Below are positions 9,365 to 18,177 of a stretch of DNA of 60,582 nt, one piece after another. The notes below the pieces were generated by a model. It saw only the letters and a program-made list of their open reading frames with translations. It made no database searches and was not told the origin of the DNA. The position numbers and the translations under genes were made by a program. Numbering within the stretch: position 1 is the first letter of the stretch; every line of letters begins with the position of its first letter. Origin of the DNA: a virus; IMG/VR virus record IMGVR_UViG_3300047094_000624, positions 1-60,582 of that record; one strand, 5' to 3'.

Positions 9365-11208
9365 TATGATGCTCCTATCATAGTTACTATACTTTCATAT
9401 TTTAATTGTCTTTTAATTTCTTCTACCAAATCTCTTGCAGATATATTTGCACCGTTAATACTAATGTTTACTCCACCGTAATTAACTGTACCCATTCCAG
9501 CGGAACCAGCCCTATAAGCACCTGCACCACTAGCAGCAGCGTAACCACCTTCACCGCCGCCCCCACCGCCAGCGCCACCGCTTGTTGAACTGTCACCAGT
9601 AGTTATTCCACTTCCTCCGCCACTTCCTCCGTATTTACTTGAATCATAAAGACCTCGTGCACCAGAAGCGGGTAAATTTTTAGTTCCCCATTTACTTGTA
9701 ATAATTGCGTGATAAATTTCTTTAGGGTCAGCGTTTGCCCTAAATGCATCTACAACTGCTTTATAGTAGTTTAAATTTAAAGTTTTTAATGTGGCGTCAA
9801 AACCCATTTCCCAACTAGCATATTTTCTAACTCCATGGTCATTCATAGTTCCAAGTTCACCAGGCATTGATTTAGTTGTATTTAAAGGATTGAAATAAGC
9901 ACTGTTATTAGAATGCCCACCTTCTTGAGCCATCCAACGCATCATTGCTTGTACGTTAGTTTCACTAGAAGGGGCGTTCATTCCTGCTAATACTTTTTTA
10001 GCCCAACCAGCTCTATCAAAAGGACCGCCTTTACCACCATTGGGGATAACAACCCCATCTTCTTTAGGAACAAATATTTCTGGTCCTTTTTCTCCAACTA
10101 TGTATGATTTACCTTCTTCAGCCCCGCCACCATGATGTAAGCCGGGAAGGCCTAACAATTTATTTATAAGTCCTAAAATTGGAGCTAAAAGTCCACCAAT
10201 AAGATTTGCTCCAAGACCTACTCCACCTGAAAGAATTGGAGAAGTAGCAGCTGTTATTCCTCCAAGTTTTCCTTGCATAAATCCAAGAGCTTGTTGAGTT
10301 GCTGTTGTAGCACCCGTTGAAAGTAAACTTAATGAAGAAAGGTCTCCACCTTGAGCTCTTTGAAGTAAATACCTAATTATGGTATTTTTAGTTAATTCAT
10401 CAGGTCCATATAAATCATTTAAAAAGTTGTATAAACCAGAACCAGGTAATAAAGAACTTTGAATATCTTTTTTTGTTGGAGTTCTTCCTAAATTATTTGA
10501 AATCATTTGAAAAATTTTATCGCCAACTTCTTTAAAACTTTTTGGTTGGCCAGTTTGTGGGTCACGTATATCAATACCAAGCATGCGCATCATATTTACT
10601 GAACGAGCTTGATTCATTGTTCCCAGGACCTGCATACCCCCGGTTAATCCAGCACCTGGAGTTAATCTAGATATATCTGCGGCACTTGTAGTAATAGTTG
10701 AAGCAAAGTTACCTTGTCCAGTAAACCCATATCTTTGAGCTTCTAATAAAGCTCCCGCAGCATCTGTTCTACTTGTAGGCAATCCAGTGTTATTCATATT
10801 GCCTAACAAACTTTGAGTTTGTCTTCCGCTTAAGTTTCCAAAAAATCTTTGATAACTAATAACTGCATCAGTAGTAATGGCTGTTCCGGCTCCAGGAAGA
10901 GCGGCTTGTAACCCAGCAAATGCTGCACCACCAGCTCTTACAGCTGCTGGTCCAAATGAAGAGCCAGTTGGTTGACCCCCAGAAGCTCCACCAAATGAGG
11001 GGTTGTTGTTAAATACAGAGCCACCACCGCCTACATTTAGGTCTCCGCCTCCACCGCCACCCGTCCCCCCAGCAGTACCCATTGTGGAAGAGAAACGATT
11101 GGCTTGGCGTACCATTTCTTTCATGTCATTAGTAATTTCTCTAATGTGCTGTTTAGCTCCAGCTAAACCACCAGTAATGGCATCAGTAACTTGATTAATT
11201 TTATCCAC
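9364..11208 (-). CDS. Tail tape measure protein with lysozyme-like segment
   Basis: 614 residues from a GTG start with a strong GGAGGT ribosome site. The N-terminus is helical and then Gly-rich; the middle is Ala/Gly/Leu-rich and hydrophobic (GVGLGANLIGGLLAPILGL). The motif GKSYIVGEKGPEIFVP is a hallmark of tape-measure proteins. Residues about 400-510 (MMRWMAQEGG, YFNPLNTTKSMPG, WEMGFDATLKTLN, ITSKWGT) look like a transglycosylase-type domain that may open the wall during DNA entry. Its position directly after the frameshifted chaperone is canonical. The length suggests a fairly short tail. Confidence 0.88.
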   Translation of the reverse strand: MDKINQVTDAITGGLAGAKQHIREITNDMKEMVRQANRFSSTMGTAGGTGGGGGGDLNVGGGGSVFNNNPSFGGASGGQPTGSSFGPAAVRAGGAAFAGLQAALPGAGTAITTDAVISYQRFFGNLSGRQTQSLLGNMNNTGLPTSRTDAAGALLEAQRYGFTGQGNFASTITTSAADISRLTPGAGLTGGMQVLGTMNQARSVNMMRMLGIDIRDPQTGQPKSFKEVGDKIFQMISNNLGRTPTKKDIQSSLLPGSGLYNFLNDLYGPDELTKNTIIRYLLQRAQGGDLSSLSLLSTGATTATQQALGFMQGKLGGITAATSPILSGGVGLGANLIGGLLAPILGLINKLLGLPGLHHGGGAEEGKSYIVGEKGPEIFVPKEDGVVIPNGGKGGPFDRAGWAKKVLAGMNAPSSETNVQAMMRWMAQEGGHSNNSAYFNPLNTTKSMPGELGTMNDHGVRKYASWEMGFDATLKTLNLNYYKAVVDAFRANADPKEIYHAIITSKWGTKNLPASGARGLYDSSKYGGSGGGSGITTGDSSTSGGAGGGGGGEGGYAAASGAGAYRAGSAGMGTVNYGGVNISINGANISARDLVEEIKRQLKYESIVTMIGAS

Positions 11209-11222
11209 GGTACACCTCCAAT

Positions 11223-11373
11223 CTAGTTATATCTTCCGGCACGTTCTATCCAGTTCTTTCTTTCTTTTATAGTCATTCCTTTTATATCACCTAAAGTAAA
11301 ACCATTAAAAGCTCTTGCAATTACTTCAAACTGGTCATATAAATCTTTATATTGTTCTTCTTTATATGCGAAA
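11223..11373 (-). CDS. C-terminal extension of the tail chaperone reached by +1 frameshift
   Basis: After the chaperone stop (TAA, 11364-11362) a second frame stays open for 48 codons to a TAG at 11225-11223, 14 nt before the tape-measure start. It reads AYKEEQYKDLYDQFEVIARA ... DIKGMTIKERKNWIERAG, clearly protein-like, but has no usable start codon. The sequence TTT-C (11373-11370), two codons before the stop, would let tRNA-Phe slip from UUU to UUC, a +1 shift; a -2 shift would reach the same frame. The product would be about 312 residues. Such frameshifted chaperone pairs are general in long-tailed phages. Confidence 0.8.
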
Positions 11374-12162
11374 CAAAGCAGCTAAGGACAGTGGAACGTT
11401 TATATCTTTTCCACATGCCTTACAAGCCTTGTTCACCTCCATAAGGCGAGGGCCAGGGTTCTTTTCTAGTAATTCCATGGCAATTTTTTCTCTATCAGCC
11501 ATTCCAAGATTTAAAACGTCTTGAGGGCCTGTTACAGAAATTCCGTTTATTGACATAACGCAACCTGTTAATAAAATAGTATTTAATTCAGACATTGTCT
11601 TACTTGTAACACCATTAGATAGTTTTTTTTGAACTAATCCGTTAGGAAAAGCTAAAACTGTTTTACCAGCTTTAATATCTATTTCCCAAACTCTTTCATA
11701 AGGGTCTGCTAATTCTTTTACTTTAACATCTGAATTTAAATCAATTATAAGAGATTGTTCTTCAGAACATGAGTTACAAATTACTTTGTAATCTACTTCG
11801 TTTCCAAATGTTGCTTTTCTAATTCCTAAAAGTATTGCATCTCTGTCTCCAGACAAAAGAGAATCTAAATCATTTTCACTAGGTTTTTTATCACCTAGTT
11901 CTTCTAGCCCTCTTTGTAATATTACTTGAAGAGCTTTTGCTTCAGTTTCAGAACGAGCAATAATTTCTTCATCTACTCCGGTTAACTCTCTAACTTTTGC
12001 TTTTTTTATAACAGAACCTTCCTGGGGAATAAAACCCCCAGGAAGTTCTACTACCAAATTACTTGGAGTTTCTGTCTTTACTTCTTTAGCTGGTTCTTCT
12101 AATGCTTTTTCTGCAAATTGTTTTACTAAGTCCTCGTCAGTAATGACTTGTTTGTTTATCAC
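11362..12162 (-). CDS. Tail assembly chaperone, zero-frame product
   Basis: 266 residues from a GTG start with an AGGAG site. The N-terminal part is acidic and disordered, followed by VRELTGVDEEIIAR and QVILQRGLEELGD, a pattern seen in tail/baseplate assembly chaperones. Two Cys pairs, VICNSCSEE (about 150) and KACKACGKD (about 245), could bind one zinc. The gene lies between tube and tape measure, the usual place for chaperones that hold the tape measure before tube polymerisation. A frameshift extends it (see 11223-11373). Confidence 0.85.
   Translation of the reverse strand: MINKQVITDEDLVKQFAEKALEEPAKEVKTETPSNLVVELPGGFIPQEGSVIKKAKVRELTGVDEEIIARSETEAKALQVILQRGLEELGDKKPSENDLDSLLSGDRDAILLGIRKATFGNEVDYKVICNSCSEEQSLIIDLNSDVKVKELADPYERVWEIDIKAGKTVLAFPNGLVQKKLSNGVTSKTMSELNTILLTGCVMSINGISVTGPQDVLNLGMADREKIAMELLEKNPGPRLMEVNKACKACGKDINVPLSLAALFRI
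11370..11373 (-). promoter_or_regulatory. Candidate +1 ribosomal frameshift site UUU-C
   Basis: On the coding strand the order is GCT TTG TTT CGC ATA TAA. Re-pairing of the UUU-decoding tRNA on UUC, while the CGC codon waits in the A site, would move the ribosome into the frame of the 48-codon extension. No other heptamer of the -1 type is visible nearby. Confidence 0.6.
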
Positions 12163-12185
12163 TTTTAATACTCCTTTTTATTAAC

Positions 12186-12803
12186 TTAACTGGTTATTGC
12201 TCTAAAGTTATTATCAGTAAAGAATACTGACAATCCTTCGTGTACTAGTTGCATTGATTCAAACAAAATTTGGTTATCACCAGAATTTAAATCTGAATAA
12301 TTCAAAGTACTAATCCATGCATTTCTTAGTCTGAATCCCATTCTAGAAATGTTTTTATCTGTTGCGTTTGGATGAGATAAGACATAAATGTCAACATCGC
12401 ATCTAAAGCCTTTTGTTCCTAATGCAATACCTTCTCCAGATGAAACAGCAAACAGTCCACGCATCCATGTAATTGCTTGGTCATTTCCATACAAAACACC
12501 GCGTTGAAAAGATACAGGGTTAAATGTTGTCATACCAGGGATTTGATGAACAGTAGTGTTGTAACCACCTTCACGGTATTGAATTGGTTGTGTGTTAATA
12601 GAAAGACCACTGATATTGGTAAACCCACCAATAAAACCAGTAGAACTTCCATCAGCAGCGTTGTAGTTATTGCTAGAGCCGGTTTTTATTTTAGGACTAA
12701 ATACACCGTCTTTAGTTGGGGTAAACTCTGCGTAGAACCGGAAACTTCTTAAAGGGTCCGTTGCTACGGTAGAGAACCTATTTATAATGCTGTCAGTTGC
12801 CAT
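12186..12803 (-). CDS. Tail tube protein (T4 gp19-like)
   Basis: 205 residues. The N-terminal DPLRSFRFYAEFTP, the central GLSINTQPIQYREGGYNTTV, and the segment KLxG-type replaced by HQIPGMTTFNPVSFQRGV match the T4 gp19 / contractile-tail tube family. It lies directly downstream of the sheath gene, the standard order. It forms the inner tube through which DNA passes. Confidence 0.92.
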   Translation of the reverse strand: MATDSIINRFSTVATDPLRSFRFYAEFTPTKDGVFSPKIKTGSSNNYNAADGSSTGFIGGFTNISGLSINTQPIQYREGGYNTTVHQIPGMTTFNPVSFQRGVLYGNDQAITWMRGLFAVSSGEGIALGTKGFRCDVDIYVLSHPNATDKNISRMGFRLRNAWISTLNYSDLNSGDNQILFESMQLVHEGLSVFFTDNNFRAITS

Positions 12804-12817
12804 TAGTGTTTATCTCC

Positions 12818-14308
12818 TTATTCTACCGTGACGGTTGTTCCGCCATCGAACTGACCGATTTTGATGATTACGAATTCAGCAGGGCGTTGTAGAGCCACAC
12901 CTATTTCTAATCTAACTTCACCATTATCTATTGAAGCTAGTGTATTAGTTTCATCATCACATTTAACAAAGTAAGCTTGTTCTGGAGTGTCTCCTCTTAA
13001 GCCACCTTGATTCCAAAATTCAGTTAAGAATCCTGAAGTTACACCTGTTAGTTGACGCCATAAACGTTGGTCGTTTGGCTCAAATACTGCAAATTCTGTT
13101 AAGTCTGTTAACGCTTTTCGCAAGTAGATAAGTGTACGACGTATTGAAACATAGCGGTCTGAATAGCTGCCTCGTAGTGTACGAGCACCCATTACAACAA
13201 TTCCTGAACCAGGTATAAAACGAATTGCATTTACTGGAGGAACAGTTGAGTTTAATGTATCTAGTTCTGTGTTTGTTAATTGTGCAACAGACACAGCTCC
13301 AGCAATACGAGTGTCTAAACCAGCAGGGGCTTTAAATACTCCACGTGCAGAGTCAGTTGAAATATACTTTCCAACAATAGCTCCACCAGGTGCCACTGTT
13401 AAAGTAATATTTGGAGTGGTTACTGTTGGGTCTTTCATTACTATTCTTGGGTAATAAACAGCTGCGTAAGAAGAGTCTCCGTATGTAAGAGCTTTTGCTA
13501 ATACAGAAGACACTGTTACGTTAGCTTCTGGGTCAACCACAACAAACACATCTTCTCTATCTGCTGCATAAGCAATAATTTGATTAACAGCTGTTGTATC
13601 TGTAATGCCCGGTGCGTTTAGTACTAATGAATTTAATACAATATCAAAAGCACTTACCGCTCCAGAAATAGCAGTTGCAGTAACTGTTCCATCTGACGCT
13701 ACTCCAGAAAGATTTTGAACTGTAATATTTACAGGTCTCTTATCTTGTAGAGTACTTGCTGATAGCAAATCAGTTGCATCAATATATTTAGATTGAGAAT
13801 TAATAATTGACACTGCATATCTATCATCTAGTGCTTCCATACTTAAGTCATTAAATCTTTCAACAACAAAAGCTGCAGTTGCACCTTGATAGTTAACTGT
13901 TAAATCAAATGTATTTTGTGCAGAACTGTTAAAAATACTGATTGAAATATCATTCCCCCATTGACCTGGGTTTTTTGCAGTAACTCGTAATGTATCTAAA
14001 TCATTAGCATCAATCATTGTAAGAAGTGCTTTATTGCTGTTAGCTACAACTCTATGGATGTAAGCTTGGCTTCCACCATTTGAAAAAAATAATAGTACAG
14101 CGATTGGTAAATCATTTGAAGCGCGAACGTTCCATGAGCCATAAAGACTTATGTATTCGCTCCATGAATTTACTAGGGTAGGAACAACAGGACCGCGGTC
14201 AGTTGCACCAATAAATGCAGCAACAGTTTGTGAGTTTGGTCCCACAGCTGGTGCTAAAGCGTTTAATGTTTCTTCAACATAAACACCTGGCCTTAAATAA
14301 ATAGCCAT
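12818..14308 (-). CDS. Tail sheath protein
   Basis: 496 residues. The N-terminus YLRPGVYVEETLNALAP and the segment VAAFIGATDRGPVV are the signature of phage tail sheath proteins. The C-terminal domain has the conserved strand set ending in a beta strand (VALQRPAEFVIIKIGQF) that is exchanged between neighbouring subunits in contractile sheaths. Its presence shows that the phage has a contractile tail. Confidence 0.96.
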   Translation of the reverse strand: MAIYLRPGVYVEETLNALAPAVGPNSQTVAAFIGATDRGPVVPTLVNSWSEYISLYGSWNVRASNDLPIAVLLFFSNGGSQAYIHRVVANSNKALLTMIDANDLDTLRVTAKNPGQWGNDISISIFNSSAQNTFDLTVNYQGATAAFVVERFNDLSMEALDDRYAVSIINSQSKYIDATDLLSASTLQDKRPVNITVQNLSGVASDGTVTATAISGAVSAFDIVLNSLVLNAPGITDTTAVNQIIAYAADREDVFVVVDPEANVTVSSVLAKALTYGDSSYAAVYYPRIVMKDPTVTTPNITLTVAPGGAIVGKYISTDSARGVFKAPAGLDTRIAGAVSVAQLTNTELDTLNSTVPPVNAIRFIPGSGIVVMGARTLRGSYSDRYVSIRRTLIYLRKALTDLTEFAVFEPNDQRLWRQLTGVTSGFLTEFWNQGGLRGDTPEQAYFVKCDDETNTLASIDNGEVRLEIGVALQRPAEFVIIKIGQFDGGTTVTVE

Positions 14309-14346
14309 TGATTATCTCCTTTAGGTAGTTTCCTGTAGTACGTGTG

Positions 14347-14961
14347 TTAGATTGGGTTGTATTCCGGCGGGATATAGTTTGTTTCGATATTGATATTTAC
14401 TTCTTCTACAGTTCCAATTGCAGTAGCGGCTTGAGCAGGTGTCATTTCGCTTACAACTCTTACTGTAAAAATATTGCGCAATAAGCGCCTTCCTTCCTCG
14501 ATAAGGTCTCTTTTAATAAACCCATCAAGAAATATATGACGGTACGATGTTTCAGTACCGAGTTCATTAGGTATTGCAATTTGTCCAAATTTATGTGGAA
14601 CTTTTTCATTTAAAAATTGATAAATAATTGCTCTGTCGTGACGAGGGTGACGAGCATAGCTAGTTACTTGATAAATTAAATCGTAAGCAACAGGGTATTC
14701 ATATTCGTAACTAATACCTTCTACTGGAGCAATGGTTCCTCTAAAGTCGTTATCATACAAAAACCCGGAGTGTTGTCGTTCGTTAGATGGAGATACATCA
14801 AGTAATTCAATAGTCATATATGGATAGTCTTGAGCACGGACTTCAACGTCAGGAAACCCAAACCATACCTTTACAGGTCTTGATATTGACTTCTCATCTA
14901 CAACAGATATACCTTGAAGTAAGGATTTAAGTGCTGTATCTTCCGCTAATATAAATGTCAA
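14347..14961 (-). CDS. Probable tail terminator or neck protein
   Basis: 204 residues immediately upstream of the sheath gene. Visible blocks include VWFGFPDVEVRAQDYPYMTIEL and YPVAYDLIYQVTSYARHPRHDRAI, followed by a helical segment. The layout of a strand-helix protein that contacts the last sheath or tube ring fits the tail-terminator slot, but this rests mainly on position. The start overlaps the upstream stop as ATGA. Confidence 0.7.
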   Translation of the reverse strand: MTFILAEDTALKSLLQGISVVDEKSISRPVKVWFGFPDVEVRAQDYPYMTIELLDVSPSNERQHSGFLYDNDFRGTIAPVEGISYEYEYPVAYDLIYQVTSYARHPRHDRAIIYQFLNEKVPHKFGQIAIPNELGTETSYRHIFLDGFIKRDLIEEGRRLLRNIFTVRVVSEMTPAQAATAIGTVEEVNINIETNYIPPEYNPI

Positions 14962-15287
14962 AATATCACTCCTGAATCAAATAAAATTTCCATCATAGTG
15001 TTTTCAAAAAATTCGTTATAAGATTCTGTGTGTTTTTTAAATAATCTAAGGAATGGTTTAGGGGGTTGCCCTGGAGTTCCGTACTCTAAATCTTCTATCT
15101 CTTTAGCGTATTCTTCTGGGTACTCTACTTCCCCAGTTCCATTCATAAAATCAATATAAAGGACGTTAACGATATGCTGAGGCCAGCCTGCTTCTGAGGC
15201 ACTTTTTTGTAGTTTTTGGCTAAGGATACCTTGGACAGCAGAAAAATTTTTATCAACAATGCTGTCGAACATTACAGTTTCAATCAT
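14958..15287 (-). CDS. Small neck or head-completion protein, family unknown
   Basis: 109 residues, mostly helical, with an acidic middle (EVEYPEEYAKEIEDLEYG) and a proline turn (GTPGQPPKPFLRLF). It is coupled by ATGA overlaps to the genes on both sides. Its place before the tail terminator suggests a connector or completion role, but I recognise no family. Confidence 0.65.
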   Translation of the reverse strand: MIETVMFDSIVDKNFSAVQGILSQKLQKSASEAGWPQHIVNVLYIDFMNGTGEVEYPEEYAKEIEDLEYGTPGQPPKPFLRLFKKHTESYNEFFENTMMEILFDSGVIF

Positions 15288-15376
15288 ATAGAAGACACCG
15301 CCTTAGTAACCCAAGTTAACTTACCTATGAGTAGAGATGTCCATACTCCTGTTTTTAAGCAGGTTAAAATAAACAT
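15284..15376 (-). CDS. Tiny membrane peptide
   Basis: 30 codons from the ATG at 15376, which is preceded at normal distance by TTGGAG; a longer start at 15412 would give 42 residues. The peptide (MFILTCLKTGVWTSLLIG...) is one hydrophobic helix with a basic tail. Its TGA overlaps the start of the next gene (ATGA), which supports it being translated. Function unknown. Confidence 0.5.
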   Translation of the reverse strand: MFILTCLKTGVWTSLLIGKLTWVTKAVSSI

Positions 15377-15459
15377 CGCAATCTCCAAAGGAGCTAGCAG
15401 GTTACTTCGCATGGTACTTCTCAAGACCCCGCATGGGCCTTACTTATAGGATAAATGAA

Positions 15460-15481
15460 AAGAGCCCCCGAAGGGGCTCTT
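15460..15481 (-). terminator. Strong intrinsic terminator
   Basis: Perfect 9-bp stem (AAGAGCCCC / GGGGCTCTT) closed by a UUCG tetraloop, followed on the minus strand by CTTTTCATTT. It ends the operon of lysine-rich small proteins and separates it from the tail module, so the tail genes probably have their own promoter or depend on read-through. Confidence 0.85.
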
Positions 15482-15488
15482 ACTAAGG

Positions 15489-15743
15489 CTACTTCTTGCC
15501 TTTATCGTCTTTGTCTTTGCCTTTTACTTTTTTAATAATTTTTGCATCAATCTTCTTGTCTTCAGCCATAGTCTTTGGCTTTTTCTTTTTTCCATGAGCT
15601 TTGTCAGCTTTTTCAAACTTAGCCTTTTCGTCTTTATCAAATCCGGCTTTTTTAAGCATGCCAGCGTCTTTTTTCTTATCTTTAGACTCTGTGTATTTGC
15701 CTTTCATAAAAGAAGGTTTTTTATCCATTGCGTGTTTAGGCAT
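15489..15743 (-). CDS. Lysine-rich small protein
   Basis: 84 residues, about one third lysine, with many Asp residues (KDKKKDAGMLKKAGFDKDEK). It is probably disordered. It is the last of five tiny basic proteins chained by stop/start overlaps and is followed by a terminator. Such proteins may bind DNA or decorate the capsid; no function can be assigned. Confidence 0.7.
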   Translation of the reverse strand: MPKHAMDKKPSFMKGKYTESKDKKKDAGMLKKAGFDKDEKAKFEKADKAHGKKKKPKTMAEDKKIDAKIIKKVKGKDKDDKGKK

Positions 15744-15883
15744 TACATACCCTTTTTACGGACCATTGAAGACTTTTTACCTTTTGAAGGAGAGGCCTTT
15801 TTAGCAAATGCTTTGTTAGCAGCTTTTAATGTTTTCTTACCGTGTTTGTTTTTTGGTTGCATACAGCCACAAGTAGCGCACAT
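15743..15883 (-). CDS. Tiny basic protein with N-terminal CxxCxC
   Basis: 46 residues beginning MCATCGCMQPKNKHGKK and then lysine-rich. The stop TAA and the next ATG overlap as TAATG at 15743, and its own ATG overlaps the upstream stop in the same way. The CATCGC start matches CAICGC of the upstream neighbour, so the two are likely paralogs that bind a metal ion. Confidence 0.75.
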   Translation of the reverse strand: MCATCGCMQPKNKHGKKTLKAANKAFAKKASPSKGKKSSMVRKKGM

Positions 15884-16083
15884 TATTTCTTCTTCTTTCC
15901 ACGCAGGGCGGCAAAGTCAGAACCTTCTAGCTTGCCGTCTTTGTCTACATCTAATTTCTTTTGCTTAGATGACATGCCTTTTGAAGCAGTCTTTTTATCA
16001 GCCTTTTTAGCAGCTTTTTTCTTAGGACCTTTACCAAATCCTGGTTGGCCTTTTTTCTTACCACAACCACATATTGCGCACAT
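15883..16083 (-). CDS. Basic protein with CxxCxC start and an EF-hand loop
   Basis: 66 residues. It begins MCAICGCGKKKG, runs through a Lys/Ala-rich linker and ends with LDVDKDGKLEGSDF, a complete 12-residue EF-hand loop (Asp at 1, 3, 5, Gly at 6, Leu at 8, Asp at 12). Two different metal sites in so small a protein are unusual. It overlaps both neighbours as TAATG. Confidence 0.75.
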   Translation of the reverse strand: MCAICGCGKKKGQPGFGKGPKKKAAKKADKKTASKGMSSKQKKLDVDKDGKLEGSDFAALRGKKKK

Positions 16084-16250
16084 TATTTCTTCTTCTTTCT
16101 AGCGGCTGCCATATTATCAATTAGATTAGGATATGGGCGGCCTGCTGCTTTTGCTCGGGCCTTAGCAGATGCTTTCCGCTTTGGCGATAGTTTTTTATCT
16201 TTACCAGTTGGGTCTTTCTTTTCCCAAACAGGTTTATCTTTTTTTGGCAT
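16083..16250 (-). CDS. Tiny basic protein
   Basis: 55 residues (MPKKDKPVWEKKDPTGKDKK..., ending AAARKKKK). Lys/Arg/Ala-rich, with PYPNLIDNMAAARKKK at the end. It overlaps the upstream gene by 17 nt and the downstream start as TAATG. No family recognised. Confidence 0.65.
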   Translation of the reverse strand: MPKKDKPVWEKKDPTGKDKKLSPKRKASAKARAKAAGRPYPNLIDNMAAARKKKK

Positions 16251-16431
16251 TTATACCCTTCGCTTTACTTCTAATAGACGCTATTGGCTTTCTTATTATA
16301 GCGCCCTTTCTTCTTCTAGGGGTTGCGCCAGTAGAACGTTTAATTTGTTCTAGGTTAGTCTCTAGATTTTCTTTGGAGTTCTTTCCCGCAGAAACTACTG
16401 TTTTTTTAGTTTTGTAAATTTTTTTAGGCAT
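16234..16431 (-). CDS. Small basic protein
   Basis: 65 residues, Lys/Arg/Ser/Thr-rich (KRSTGATPRRRKGAIIRKP). Probably disordered and nucleic-acid binding in character. Linked to the upstream beta protein by a TAATG overlap. Function unknown. Confidence 0.65.
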   Translation of the reverse strand: MPKKIYKTKKTVVSAGKNSKENLETNLEQIKRSTGATPRRRKGAIIRKPIASIRSKAKGINAKKR

Positions 16432-16718
16432 TAACCGACAACCTTAGAATACATTACTGCTACAGCATTAGCAGAAGTTCCTGCAGAAGAAATTGCATAT
16501 AATTTATCTTCAGCATTTATTTTAAATTCATAAACTGTTGTTTTAGGTATAGTTAATCCTTGTGAAGCACCGGACACCGAAATGGTGCTATCTCCAATAA
16601 AAATTGGATTATTATCTGAATTATAAATATATACAGAAATAGTTGGATTACCTTCAGGTATTTCACAAATTAAAGTTGCGGTTGTTCCAACTGTAAAAAC
16701 ATCATGAATTATTGCCAT
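16431..16718 (-). CDS. Small beta-sandwich structural protein
   Basis: 95 residues predicted as beta strands (TATLICEIPEGNPTISVYIYN, KLYAISSAGTSANAVAVMYS). It resembles in size and style the 111-residue proteins at 33585-33920 and 52227-52562, all of which sit next to appendage genes. A decoration or fibre-base role is plausible. Confidence 0.6.
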   Translation of the reverse strand: MAIIHDVFTVGTTATLICEIPEGNPTISVYIYNSDNNPIFIGDSTISVSGASQGLTIPKTTVYEFKINAEDKLYAISSAGTSANAVAVMYSKVVG

Positions 16719-16729
16719 TTATTTCCTTT

Positions 16730-17581
16730 CTATGCTGGAGCTATAGTTGAAACAGTTCCAGATGAGCCTCTGTATTTCAGAACTCCGCTTTCTACGTACA
16801 GAATTCCCCCAGCAATACTTGCAACTGGGGCAGTACTATTAAGTATATTTAATTGATTGTTGCTTAGTACGTTTGTACCCTGAGAACCTGTTGAACCTTG
16901 AGTACCAAGTAGTCCTTGAGTACCAACTAACCCTTGTATACCTGTAGTTCCTTGTATACCTTGAGAGCCTGTAGTTCCTTGTAATCCAAGTGTGCCTTGT
17001 AAACCTTGGTTACCAGTTATTCCTTGTACACCTTGGTTACCAACACCTTGTGAACCTTCTAATCCCTGTAGACCTTGAACACCTTGATTTCCACGAGGAC
17101 CTTGTAAACCTTGAGTACCAGTAGTTCCTTGAAAACCTTGAAACCCTCTTGCACTTTGAACGCCTTGCGTTCCTTGTTGTCCTTGTACGCCTTGCACACC
17201 TTGCATAGTTGCGTTAGAACCTTGATTACCTTGTACACCCTGTACGCCTTGATTTCCTTGAATACCAAGTGTGCCTTGAGTACCTTGCGTACCACGTTGT
17301 CCTTGAATTCCTTGTATGCCTTGTACACCACGATTACCTTGAATACCTAAAGTTCCTTGTGCGCCTTGTGTACCACGATAGCCTTGAATACCTTGAGTAC
17401 CTTGTGATTGATTAAATCCACCACCTTGTAAGCCTTGTGTTCCCTGACGTCCTTGTACGCCTTGTGTACCCTGTCTGCCTTGAATTCCCTGCGTACCAAG
17501 TTTTGCGTCTAAATAATCTAAAGCTGTATTAAGAGTTGTGCCCCAATTAGAAGCACCAACAACTGGTTTAATAAGTGGCAC
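16730..17581 (-). CDS. Collagen-like Gly-X-Gln protein
   Basis: 283 residues from a GTG start that overlaps the upstream TAG. A short N-terminal head (about 1-30) is followed by about 65 Gly-X-Y triplets (about residues 33-235) in which Y is nearly always Gln ([13 protein letters not shown]). A small C-terminal globular end follows. The triplet pattern predicts a trimeric collagen-like fibre. The N-terminal head differs from that of the fibre genes at 24.5-31.4 kb, so it probably attaches elsewhere. Confidence 0.85.
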   Translation of the reverse strand: MPLIKPVVGASNWGTTLNTALDYLDAKLGTQGIQGRQGTQGVQGRQGTQGLQGGGFNQSQGTQGIQGYRGTQGAQGTLGIQGNRGVQGIQGIQGQRGTQGTQGTLGIQGNQGVQGVQGNQGSNATMQGVQGVQGQQGTQGVQSARGFQGFQGTTGTQGLQGPRGNQGVQGLQGLEGSQGVGNQGVQGITGNQGLQGTLGLQGTTGSQGIQGTTGIQGLVGTQGLLGTQGSTGSQGTNVLSNNQLNILNSTAPVASIAGGILYVESGVLKYRGSSGTVSTIAPA

Positions 17582-18150
17582 TATTCATCTCCATACGTAT
17601 CTTCGTTGTAAGCTCCTGCATCATAACCGTCATTAGCAGATGCGTAAGCCAAAAATTGAGTATCGTTAACTGCTTCTTCAGGCATAATTTGAATACAGTC
17701 AACTACAACAAGAGTAAACCGTTCGGCAACAATTCCCTTTTGTTGAACCTTATACGGTCTGTAGACTTGTCCCTGCCATATAATTCTACCTCTATTTTGC
17801 ACATCAGGATTACCAAGAACACCTGGTGCAATAGTATTTAAATCTTCTCCGTGCAATGTTAAGTGCAAATAATCTCCACCGTAGAAGCCTCGTTCTGAGT
17901 TTGGCACTGGGCCTTGAGTAATAACTGCTCTTAATACAGGAAGAGCGTATGGGCCTTTCCAATAACGCCCTACACCTGGGTCAGTTCCAGCGGTATCATA
18001 AATTGGGTCTACGGTCGATACTGCGGGGTCGTATACATACCAAAGCGCTTGTGTACCTATAGGACGTTGATAATCTTCATTAAAACCAATAAGGATGCTA
18101 TCGGTCTCAAAATCGGCATCAAAACGGCCGCCTGGTTTATGTGCACGCAT
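17581..18150 (-). CDS. Probable head-tail connector protein
   Basis: 189 residues with no certain family. Blocks such as [26 protein letters not shown] and [15 protein letters not shown] suggest an alternating strand protein like the neck or head-closure proteins of myoviruses. It is followed by one collagen-like gene and lies upstream of the tail module. Moderate confidence for a structural role, low for the exact job. Confidence 0.6.
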   Translation of the reverse strand: MRAHKPGGRFDADFETDSILIGFNEDYQRPIGTQALWYVYDPAVSTVDPIYDTAGTDPGVGRYWKGPYALPVLRAVITQGPVPNSERGFYGGDYLHLTLHGEDLNTIAPGVLGNPDVQNRGRIIWQGQVYRPYKVQQKGIVAERFTLVVVDCIQIMPEEAVNDTQFLAYASANDGYDAGAYNEDTYGDE

Positions 18151-18177
18151 TAAACTAGTTTATCTTTTAATTGCCTT

